41,062 nt of DNA from a virus: IMG/VR virus record IMGVR_UViG_3300032342_000020, positions 1 to 41,062 of that record; one strand, given 5' to 3'. Position numbers and translations under genes: made by a program. Position 1 is the stretch's first letter. Every line of letters starts with the position of its first letter. Shown here piece after piece: positions 1 through 5,248 of this stretch. Below the pieces are notes generated by a model. It was not told the DNA's origin, ran no database searches, and saw only the letters and a list, made by a program, of their open reading frames with translations.

Positions 1-127
1 CCGGCGCGCTGTATGCGCTGATCCGGGCAGGTGAGGACGGCGTGCTGGATGTGCAGGATGGCACGCCGGTGGACGAGTTTGTCGATCTGGTCAAGACCGA
101 TATCCCGGCCGTGGCGGCTGGCTACGC
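1..127. repeat. Terminal direct repeat (circular-assembly overlap), left copy
   Basis: These 127 bases are identical to 40936-41062. A direct repeat of exactly 127 nt, a standard largest assembler k-mer, cutting through the middle of one open reading frame that is continuous across the join, indicates a circular molecule opened at an arbitrary point. It is unlikely to be a biological terminal repeat. Confidence 0.93.
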
Positions 128-1037
128 CGCGTTGTGGGCAGTGCGGCTGTACGAAGACCAGACGGTGATCAACTGGACCACGGCTGCGCCGGACCTGGTG
201 GATTTGCGCTTTGCCACGAACGCCGGAATGGCGGTGGCCGAAGAAGACGGCGATCCGAGCGGGCATTTCAAGATCATCAAATTCCCCAACGGCTCGTTGA
301 CCGATAACGCCGACGGCACGGTCAGCGTCGATTTGAGCGCCGCGGCCGGCGATTCGACTTTCACCGGCCTGACCGCCGATCTGCCGGCGCCATCGCAAGC
401 CGGCGACCAATATTTTCCGAGTGACGGTTTTGTGCATTACAGAGACACCGGAGCGGCCTGGGTTCCCTGGGGGCCGATCTTCCCGCTGACCGCGCCACCA
501 ACCAGCGGCTGGACCTGGGATAATCAGCAATCGGCGACGGTTGTCACGGCAAATGGCGGGATAATCTTGAAATCTCCAGCCTATAGTGCAACTGGAATCA
601 TCGCCTATTATCGGACTGCTCCAACTCCACCATACACGATAGCTGCATTTATTATTCCTCTTCTGTTGAGAGCGAACTCGGCTGGTTTTGGGATATTTTT
701 TAGAGAAAGTTCTACAGGAAAAATATGTACGTTGCGGTTCGCTCACAGTACCAACTTCGGTTTCTATAGCGATAAATGGACAAATTCAACTACTTACTCA
801 GCGGCTTATATTTCAGGTTTCAATGCTGGGACAGAGGCTAGACTGGTATTTATGCGAATTCAGGATGATAATTCGAATCGTATTTGTTCCTTCTCGCCAG
901 ACGGGATCAACTTCTACGCGTTCCATACGGTTGGGCGCACTGATTTCTTGACTGCAGACCAGGTTGGAATATTCGTCTCGCCGATCAATGCCAGTTATGG
1001 GGTCACTTTAAATCTCCTATCCTGGAAAGAATCATAA
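1..1037 (+). CDS. Tail fibre / receptor-binding protein, C-terminal part (gene starts at 40455)
   Basis: This is the 3' part of a 505-residue protein that starts at ATG 40455 and crosses the circular join in frame; 42 is only an internal methionine-possible codon (GTG/CTG region), not the real start. It is the last gene of the tail module, where phages put receptor-binding fibres. The N-terminal half (in the other part) should attach to the tail tip. The last ~160 residues (from about 510) start with a W-T-W-D segment and look like a concanavalin/DUF1349-type beta-sandwich, a fold often used for carbohydrate binding; this fold call is from pattern only. Base composition drops from GC-rich to clearly AT-richer at about 545-1030, as in exchanged receptor-binding tips. 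The stop overlaps the convergent integrase by 6 bp. Confidence 0.8.
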   Translation, partial: GALYALIRAGEDGVLDVQDGTPVDEFVDLVKTDIPAVAAGYAALWAVRLYEDQTVINWTTAAPDLVDLRFATNAGMAVAEEDGDPSGHFKIIKFPNGSLTDNADGTVSVDLSAAAGDSTFTGLTADLPAPSQAGDQYFPSDGFVHYRDTGAAWVPWGPIFPLTAPPTSGWTWDNQQSATVVTANGGIILKSPAYSATGIIAYYRTAPTPPYTIAAFIIPLLLRANSAGFGIFFRESSTGKICTLRFAHSTNFGFYSDKWTNSTTYSAAYISGFNAGTEARLVFMRIQDDNSNRICSFSPDGINFYAFHTVGRTDFLTADQVGIFVSPINASYGVTLNLLSWKES

Positions 1038-1952
1038 CCGCATATTCGCTACCGGCGAGGCCAGGCGGTGCACCGATTGGATATCCGCCTGGGCAATGTT
1101 GAGATAGGTCTTCACCATCTCCATAGTCGAATGCCCGAGAATAATCTGCAACGTGTAAGCGTTGCCCCCATTTCTTAGAAAATTGATCGCAAAAGTGTGC
1201 CGAAAGCGGTGCGGGTGGACGTTTTTGACACCGGCGCGGCGGCCAATGGCGCCCAACTGCTTCAGCAGGCGGTGCCGGTCCAGCGGCGTCTGGTTGGTGG
1301 TGACGAACAGCGGCTCACCGGGTAGCACGCTGCCACGTGATGAAACGTATTTCCAGAGCGCCTGGGCGACGCGCGGGCAGATCGGCAGGATGCGCTCCTT
1401 CGAGCCTTTGCCAAAGACTTTGATGTACAGGTTGCGAGTGTCCAGGTCGGCGATGCGCGCCTGGCACAGCTCATCGGCGCGCAGGCCGGTATCCAGCAGC
1501 AAGAGGATAATGGCGCGGTTGCGCTCCTGGTTGGGCAGCTCGTTGCTGGCAAAAGTGCCGTGGTTGCGGTAGGTTTTGCCATTTGCCAGGGCGCTGAGCA
1601 TGGCGCGCAGGTCTTCATCGCTGAAGGGTTCGATGGCGCGCTTCTCGGGGCGCGGGCGCTCGATCTGGCGCAGCAGGTTGGCGTGCGCCAGGCTTTCGTC
1701 ATAAGCGAAGGTCCACAGGGCGGACAGGCCGGTGTGGTAGTTCAGGACGGTTTTTTTGCTGACAGTCTGGGCGGCCAAGAACTGTTCGAGCTGTTGTTTG
1801 CTGATTTGCAGGAAGGGCGGATCCGCCTCGAGGAAGACGGCGAACTTGCGAAAGGTGACGTTGTAATCGTTGATCGTATGCGGGCTGAGGCGGCGAGCCT
1901 GGGCGGCCAGGTTGTAGCCGTCGACGACTTGGGAAAAGGTGAGTGGTAACAT
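1032..1952 (-). CDS. int: Tyrosine recombinase / phage integrase
   Basis: Site-specific DNA recombinase expected to integrate and excise the phage genome. 306 aa from ATG 1952, which has GGAGG ten bases upstream; an upstream extension to 2159 would run into the tRNA-like sequence and is rejected. A SAM-like core-binding N-terminus (about 1-100) is followed by the catalytic domain with all active-site residues: R158 in GLRADEL, K182 in the GKGSKER hairpin, H248/R251 in HRFR, H274 in LGHS and Y283 as nucleophile. It lacks the long arm-binding N-terminus of lambda integrase and looks XerC/D-sized. It is transcribed on the minus strand like the repressor, convergent with the tail fibre gene. Adjacent att-like sequence (2151-2224) supports the role. 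A second complete recombinase is at 5249. Confidence 0.93.
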   Translation of the reverse strand: MLPLTFSQVVDGYNLAAQARRLSPHTINDYNVTFRKFAVFLEADPPFLQISKQQLEQFLAAQTVSKKTVLNYHTGLSALWTFAYDESLAHANLLRQIERPRPEKRAIEPFSDEDLRAMLSALANGKTYRNHGTFASNELPNQERNRAIILLLLDTGLRADELCQARIADLDTRNLYIKVFGKGSKERILPICPRVAQALWKYVSSRGSVLPGEPLFVTTNQTPLDRHRLLKQLGAIGRRAGVKNVHPHRFRHTFAINFLRNGGNAYTLQIILGHSTMEMVKTYLNIAQADIQSVHRLASPVANMRL

Positions 1953-1984
1953 ATCCGTGGGTCCTCCGGGTGGTAGATGTTTTG

Positions 1985-2016
1985 TCGCATAATGCGGATA
2001 TCCGCGCATTATGCGA
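1985..2016. promoter_or_regulatory. Perfect 12-bp inverted repeat upstream of integrase
   Basis: Arms TCGCATAATGCG (1985-1996) and CGCATTATGCGA (2005-2016) flank an 8-base spacer; the centre GCGGATATCCGC is itself a palindrome. It lies 33 bases upstream of the integrase start, where a promoter or operator would be, and could bind a regulator or the recombinase. The 13-mer CGCATTATGCGAC, matching one arm, recurs at 9738-9750 upstream of the primase gene. Confidence 0.6.
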
Positions 2017-2092
2017 ATGAAAATGGACTTTTTTTTATAACCCGGAAGGGAGCCGTGAGGCGTGCGGGAGGTGAGGTGTGGCTGGTTTGTGT

Positions 2093-2142
2093 CCCTCACG
2101 CCGCACGGATGGGTGGATTGGGTATTCCGTGCGGCGTGAGGG
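2093..2142. other. 17-bp perfect inverted repeat next to tRNA-like/att region
   Basis: CCCTCACGCCGCACGGA (2093-2109) and its exact complement (2126-2142) enclose a 16-base loop. No T-run follows on either strand, so it is not a plain intrinsic terminator. It sits between the tRNA-like sequence and the integrase gene and may be a recombination arm structure or a strong hairpin in the leader of integrase transcripts. Confidence 0.6.
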
Positions 2143-2150
2143 CGGGTGTG

Positions 2151-2224
2151 TGGGCGCAAGAGGGCTCGAACCTCCGAACCTCACGGATGTGAACCGTTAA
2201 GTCGATTCCGCCGCCCGCACGCCC
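2151..2224 (-). tRNA. tRNA-Val(CAC)-like sequence, probable attP core
   Basis: On the minus strand 74 bases fit tRNA spacing. The acceptor strands GGGCGTG and TGCGCCC pair over 7 bp with two wobbles, the discriminator is A, and the T-arm is GGAGG-TTCGAGC-CCTCT. The anticodon arm has a 4-bp core and loop TTCACAT, which gives anticodon CAC (Val) with U33 and A37. The D-arm is poor: no clear stem and no GGTA motif. No CCA is encoded. A good 3' half with a degraded 5' half beside an integrase is what an attP carrying the 3' end of a host tRNA gene looks like, so it may not be a functional tRNA. Confidence 0.5.
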
Positions 2225-2323
2225 AAACGGCTGGTTTTTGCTCCATTCCGTGCGCCGCGCAGGTGATCCGCTGCGCGGCCTTCCGGTTATTCCACTGTCT
2301 CGCAGGCCAGGCCGTCGCCGTAA

Positions 2324-2857
2324 TCATGCCGCCGACAATTTCTTCTTTGCTTCAATCTTTGTAATCCATTCTTCAAATTCTAGTTCTTTCTTTCCTTTTT
2401 CTCTTATTTTTGGTTTTGTCGATATTTGTTCAAATACATCTCTCACTTTAAATTCGGCCTCTTCCATTTCGAGATATGCTTTACAAGCTCTTATTGCATC
2501 ATCTGGTTTCTTGTTTTTTGTATAAATTATTCTGAGCCTTCTATACGGAAAGGAGCCTGGAAATTGTTGTCTGATTAATTCCTCATAAAAACAAATCGCA
2601 GCGTGTTCATTTCCAACGTTCTCAGCACTCTGTCCATCTACAACCATGCTATATAATAAATTATCAATTTTCTGAGCTTGTTCATAAAATGGAAGTGATT
2701 CAACTTCAGGTTTTCTTTTGGATCTTTTCATCAAGTAATCAATTTCCATTTTTCCAAGCACCAATGAAAATTGTCTCAATAGATAAGACCTAATCCCTAA
2801 TGGATGTTCAAGAAACATATTTTCAGGAACCAGATCATCATCTTTAGGAATTGGCAT
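2324..2857 (-). CDS. Hypothetical protein, TPR-like helical
   Basis: 177 aa, product not recognised. Residues about 65-135 look like two tetratricopeptide-type helical hairpins (pattern NEHAAICFYEELI...FPYRRLRIIYTKNKKPDDAIRACKAYL in short segments), then a charged Lys/Glu-rich tail. No signal peptide or membrane segment. It follows the 2860 gene on the minus strand with a 2-base gap, so the two probably form one operon. The pair lies between repressor and integrase, the usual place for genes expressed in the lysogen, and is much more AT-rich than the rest of the genome, which suggests separate acquisition. A lysogenic-conversion or superinfection role is possible but unsupported. Confidence 0.7.
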   Translation of the reverse strand: MPIPKDDDLVPENMFLEHPLGIRSYLLRQFSLVLGKMEIDYLMKRSKRKPEVESLPFYEQAQKIDNLLYSMVVDGQSAENVGNEHAAICFYEELIRQQFPGSFPYRRLRIIYTKNKKPDDAIRACKAYLEMEEAEFKVRDVFEQISTKPKIREKGKKELEFEEWITKIEAKKKLSAA

Positions 2858-2859
2858 AA

Positions 2860-3075
2860 TTATTTTTCAGGATGTTCCATCATTTTACGAAATTTGATAG
2901 CTTTCTTTCTCTCTTTCCTTAACGCATCAAAAATGCTGAAGCCTGGCCCGGATATGACAATTCCTAAATCTTTGCTAAGATTTTTTGCTGCCTCGAGGAG
3001 TTCATTTTCATCAACATCGGAAAGTGTCCGGTAATAACCTGCGTTATTGGTGTCCACTTTCTTCCTCCTAACCAT
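2860..3075 (-). CDS. Small hypothetical protein
   Basis: 71 aa, not recognised. The N-terminus is basic, the middle is helical and acidic (DENELLEAAKNLSKDLG), and the C-terminus is Lys/Arg-rich; no membrane segment or cysteine motif. Start ATG 3075 has a GAAGGA ribosome-binding sequence about ten bases upstream. It is the first gene of a two-gene minus-strand unit with 2324-2857 and shares its low GC. Small charged partner upstream of a larger helical protein would fit an antitoxin/toxin or regulator pair, but no family motif supports that. Confidence 0.65.
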   Translation of the reverse strand: MVRRKKVDTNNAGYYRTLSDVDENELLEAAKNLSKDLGIVISGPGFSIFDALRKERKKAIKFRKMMEHPEK

Positions 3076-3132
3076 TTTATGATTTTCCTTCGCCTTATTC
3101 TCAAATTGACCTATTTATTACCCGAAAGGGGA

Positions 3133-3161
3133 TTGACTAAATAGAACTTCTGTGCTAATTT
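3133..3161 (+). promoter_or_regulatory. Sigma70-type promoter, leaderless for 3168 gene
   Basis: TTGACT (3133-3138), 17-base spacer, TAATTT (3156-3161). The expected transcription start is seven bases after the -10 box, at 3168, which is exactly the A of the ATG of the next gene. No Shine-Dalgarno sequence is present there, so the predicted mRNA is leaderless. Confidence 0.55.
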
Positions 3162-3167
3162 ATACGT

Positions 3168-3368
3168 ATGAATATTTCGGGGATCATGTTCCTAATATTG
3201 AATGGACTGGCAAAACCAGGACAGGTATTTGAGACTCCTGAGTTATTAAAAATTGAAATCTTGGAAAATAATCGTTTATGTTTATCAATTCCTGGAGGAA
3301 CAAAACATACTTGGTGTATTAATCTTCGCGCCTCGCACCAATCTGTTGAAGCCATTTTTCGACAATAA
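3168..3368 (+). CDS. Small hypothetical protein antisense to repressor 3' end
   Basis: 66 aa, not recognised. The start is supported by a near-consensus promoter whose predicted start site falls on the ATG. The N-terminus is hydrophobic (MNISGIMFLILNG), followed by a beta-strand-rich stretch. Its last 50 bases overlap the 3' end of the minus-strand repressor gene, so the two transcripts converge and could interfere. An ORF of similar length exists on the opposite strand (3155-3355) without a promoter or ribosome-binding site and is less likely. A regulatory role in the lysogeny region is only inferred from place. Confidence 0.45.
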   Translation: MNISGIMFLILNGLAKPGQVFETPELLKIEILENNRLCLSIPGGTKHTWCINLRASHQSVEAIFRQ

Positions 3369-3660
3369 CAACTAGCTCTCCTAGTTGATCTTTGGGGGTC
3401 ATATCATAAAGATGTTGCAGTTTCTTGTAATCTGGATCTGGTCTTGCTATCTGAAGAATATCGTAAATTCTGTCACCCAATCTATCAGCCAACTTGTCGG
3501 CATATCTTCTCGACGGATTTCTAATTCCGTTCATCCAATGCCCTAAAGAGCCTTCAGGTACATCCAGATGTTCGGCAAAATCTCCAATAGACTTCTTAGT
3601 CCCCTCGTTAGCTTGCCATTTCAAATAATAGTGGTTTAAGTATTCCGCTAATTCTTTCAT
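3319..3660 (-). CDS. HTH (Cro/CI-type) repressor, likely lysogeny repressor
   Basis: 113 aa from ATG 3660. The reading frame stays open to TTG 3696, and ATGs at 3678 and 3669 also exist, but the minus-strand promoter at 3696-3668 would start transcription at about 3661, one base before ATG 3660, as for the leaderless cI mRNA of lambda. Residues about 20-65 form a helix-turn-helix (SIGDFAEHLDVPEGSLGHWM then RNPSRRYADKLADRLG), the Xre/CI type. A helical C-terminus probably dimerises; there is no LexA/CI autocleavage domain, so induction would need another signal or an antirepressor. It is divergent from the RHH gene across a shared operator, and is best read as the prophage repressor. Confidence 0.8.
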   Translation of the reverse strand: MKELAEYLNHYYLKWQANEGTKKSIGDFAEHLDVPEGSLGHWMNGIRNPSRRYADKLADRLGDRIYDILQIARPDPDYKKLQHLYDMTPKDQLGELVVIVEKWLQQIGARRED

Positions 3661-3667
3661 TTGATTC

Positions 3668-3696
3668 ATATTATCCATTTGAGAGAACGCTGTCAA
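3668..3696 (-). promoter_or_regulatory. Repressor promoter (leaderless), minus strand
   Basis: Minus-strand TTGACA (3696-3691), spacer of 17, TAATAT (3673-3668), a near-perfect sigma70 promoter. The predicted start at 3661 precedes ATG 3660 by one base. Its -35 box is one arm of the 3691-3707 inverted repeat. Confidence 0.75.
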
Positions 3697-3707
3697 CTAT
3701 CTTGACA
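3691..3707. promoter_or_regulatory. Shared operator of the lysogeny switch
   Basis: TGTCAA-CTATC-TTGACA is a perfect 6-bp inverted repeat with a 5-base spacer. Each half is the -35 box of one of two divergent promoters, so a dimeric repressor bound here would cover both. The binding protein is probably the HTH repressor at 3319-3660. Confidence 0.65.
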
Positions 3708-3730
3708 ATTGTTACTAACTAGTGTATTAT
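3702..3730 (+). promoter_or_regulatory. Rightward early promoter
   Basis: Consensus TTGACA (3702-3707), spacer of 17, TATTAT (3725-3730). Predicted start near 3737, giving a 32-base leader with AGGAG before ATG 3769. It drives the RHH gene and, past the terminator at 3945, possibly the early region. Confidence 0.8.
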
Positions 3731-3731
3731 C

Positions 3732-3744
3732 CTACACGCTGTAG
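3732..3744. promoter_or_regulatory. Inverted repeat at rightward start site
   Basis: CTACA-CGC-TGTAG overlaps the predicted transcription start of the rightward promoter. Its position suits an operator, perhaps for the ribbon-helix-helix protein encoded just downstream. Confidence 0.45.
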
Positions 3745-3768
3745 TAAATACATACAAGGAGTAGGAAT

Positions 3769-3963
3769 ATGCTGGAATACCCAAACATTTCTGTTACCAA
3801 AACATATAGCTTAACTTACGAGCAGATCAATAAAGTTTCCAAAATGGCGCAGCGTAGCGGAAAGAGCCAGGGCGAAATCGTTCGAGATGCAATTGATTTG
3901 CTCTATTCGCAATTTGAGCAACCTGCGAACGATGATGGTGATAGCAGCGACTGCGCGGAGTAG
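3769..3963 (+). CDS. Ribbon-helix-helix (CopG/Arc-type) regulator, Cro-like position
   Basis: 64 aa. Residues about 7-45 match the RHH fold: a beta strand (KTYSLTYEQ), helix A (INKVSKMAQRSG), turn with the typical K-SQGEIVRDAIDLL helix B. RHH proteins bind DNA as dimers through the paired N-terminal strands. The acidic tail (DDGDSSD) is short. ATG 3769 has AGGAG seven bases upstream. It is the first gene after the rightward promoter and faces the repressor, the place of cro in lambda, so it probably represses the repressor promoter or its own. The stop codon lies inside the stem of a terminator. Confidence 0.8.
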   Translation: MLEYPNISVTKTYSLTYEQINKVSKMAQRSGKSQGEIVRDAIDLLYSQFEQPANDDGDSSDCAE

Positions 3964-3978
3964 TCGCTGTTTTTATTT
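3945..3978 (+). terminator. Intrinsic terminator after RHH gene
   Basis: CAGCGACT (3945-3952) pairs with AGTCGCTG (3962-3969), 9-base loop, followed by TTTTTATTT. The stop codon of the RHH gene is inside the hairpin. It would end the short cro-like transcript unless read through, and thus may gate the early operon. Confidence 0.85.
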
Positions 3979-3996
3979 CTTCCCAAGGAGGCATTC

Positions 3997-4332
3997 ATGA
4001 TCCATCCACTGATCGACCTGGAAATGGAGTACAGCCTGCGGCGCCTGGCGCCCAGGATCGGCGAGTATTCGCCCAACGACGCCCGGCAACTGCTTATCAC
4101 GCTGGAGCAGCACTCGGCGGCGGAGAACCAGTTCACCGGCCTGGATGACCGGCCGTATTACCTGGCTTTTCTGGCAGACCTGATGCCGGACCTGCCAGCC
4201 GACCTGACGCCCAAACGGGCCGGGGCGCTATGCCGGATGCTGTGCCTGACGATGCAGCGCCGTGGGCCGGGGTTCGTCGTGGCATGGAACAATGAGCAGC
4301 TCGAGATATTAAAGAACTATTTCAAAGCTTAG
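3997..4332 (+). CDS. Hypothetical early protein
   Basis: 111 aa, not recognised. Mostly helical, acidic at the start, with no membrane segment, signal peptide or metal motif (the two Cys sit in an RMLCLTMQRRG helix context). AAGGAGG lies ideally before ATG 3997. It is the first gene behind the terminator at 3945, so its expression from the rightward promoter would require read-through. The switch to GC-rich sequence relative to the 2.3-3.9 kb region begins here. Position suggests an early regulatory or takeover protein; no function can be assigned. Confidence 0.75.
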   Translation: MIHPLIDLEMEYSLRRLAPRIGEYSPNDARQLLITLEQHSAAENQFTGLDDRPYYLAFLADLMPDLPADLTPKRAGALCRMLCLTMQRRGPGFVVAWNNEQLEILKNYFKA

Positions 4333-4369
4333 CACCAATTTCTAAAAATGGTGATTTGAGGAGGATCAA

Positions 4370-4537
4370 ATGCCCCCGCTAACCAGAAAACAGCATGCAA
4401 GAATGATAGCCAGACTTCGGATGCTTACGGATCAAATGCGCAGAGAGCCAGATACGAAGATATTCTTTTTGCTGGAGAAGAAATGGCAGAGATGTTTTGA
4501 TGCTATGAAACGGCATGATCCTCCAGGAATATGGTGA
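4370..4537 (+). CDS. Small basic hypothetical protein
   Basis: 55 aa. The start has a strong GAGGAGG sequence six bases before ATG 4370. The protein is helical and rich in Arg, Lys and Met (MPPLTRKQHARMIARLRMLT at the N-terminus) and ends in DPPGIW. No recognised domain; the basic helix could bind nucleic acid. It belongs to the run of short early genes after 3997. Confidence 0.6.
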   Translation: MPPLTRKQHARMIARLRMLTDQMRREPDTKIFFLLEKKWQRCFDAMKRHDPPGIW

Positions 4538-4544
4538 TTTCAAC

Positions 4545-4706
4545 ATGAGCTGGTACATTCTTTTTTCTTCATTGCATGGCCTTTTCATCCGGCAGCTCAG
4601 TCCCTGGGCGGTGGCGAAATTATTGGCGGATGGCTGGATGCTATGGGGCGAATATGCTACATACGGATTGGCAATCGATAAGGTTTGTGAAATTTCAACC
4701 AGGTAA
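4545..4706 (+). CDS. Small hydrophobic hypothetical protein
   Basis: 53 aa if started at ATG 4545, seven bases after the previous stop; the frame is open from ATG 4515, which overlaps the previous gene and has no ribosome-binding sequence. The product is aromatic and hydrophobic (MSWYILFSSLHGLFIRQLSP), possibly membrane-associated. Ribosome-binding signal is weak (GGTGA). Could be a small membrane protein or not expressed. Confidence 0.4.
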   Translation: MSWYILFSSLHGLFIRQLSPWAVAKLLADGWMLWGEYATYGLAIDKVCEISTR

Positions 4707-4731
4707 TTTCAGATAAAAAGGAGATTTTGGG

Positions 4732-5241
4732 ATGAAGAAACTCATCAACCACCTGAGCATTATTCTGATCGCATTCAATTTTTTGACCGCCTGCTCCGGG
4801 ATGCCGGTCGGGCCGAACGAGCTGGTTCATATCAGCCAGCAGCAAACCGTGACCGGCGTGTATGCGGTCAAGGCGGGCCTGCAGCCGCTGGCGCAGGTGC
4901 TGGAAAATCCGACCGGCAGCCAGATCCTGTTTTGGCCGGGGGCGAAAAACGGCAGCCAGGTGCTGTGGAATATGGCTTGCCTGCTGCGCTGCCAGGGCGA
5001 TTGGCAGGGCGAGGTGACGCGCTATATCGCGGCCAGTGGCAAGGCGATGACGGCCGAGCGGGCCGGTCAACTTACCCGGGGGCTGGTGGAGAGCGGCTGG
5101 TGGAGAGCAGTGCCGCTGACGGGCGCGACGCTGGCGCAGGCTTCGGCGGTGTTGGCGGCGAATGTGGCGGCGAACTGGTACACGATCTTAATCACGCCGG
5201 TGATCACCCTTCCTGAACAACCAGAATTTCCCCAAAGCTGA
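4732..5241 (+). CDS. Phage-encoded lipoprotein
   Basis: 169 aa. Residues 1-21 are a lipoprotein signal peptide: KK at the start, a hydrophobic core and lipobox LTAC with Cys21 as lipid-attachment site. The mature part is soluble and not recognised; two nearby cysteines occur in MACLLRCQGDW at about residue 83-93. ATG 4732 has GGAGA upstream. A lipoprotein in the early region, before the second recombinase, could be a surface-exclusion (superinfection immunity) protein, as such proteins often are in temperate phages; that role is inference. Confidence 0.7.
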   Translation: MKKLINHLSIILIAFNFLTACSGMPVGPNELVHISQQQTVTGVYAVKAGLQPLAQVLENPTGSQILFWPGAKNGSQVLWNMACLLRCQGDWQGEVTRYIAASGKAMTAERAGQLTRGLVESGWWRAVPLTGATLAQASAVLAANVAANWYTILITPVITLPEQPEFPQS

Positions 5242-5248
5242 GGCAGCC

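Noticed and set aside
1-127. Biological direct terminal repeats
   Set aside because: Exactly 127 nt and in the middle of a gene continuous through it; an assembly overlap of a circular contig explains it better.
42-1037. Independent 331-aa gene starting at 42
   Set aside because: The frame continues from ATG 40455 across the circular join; the upstream part is in frame and protein-like.
1953-2159. Extended integrase N-terminus
   Set aside because: The extra 69 codons cover a palindrome, a long inverted repeat and the tRNA-like sequence; ATG 1952 has a good ribosome-binding sequence.
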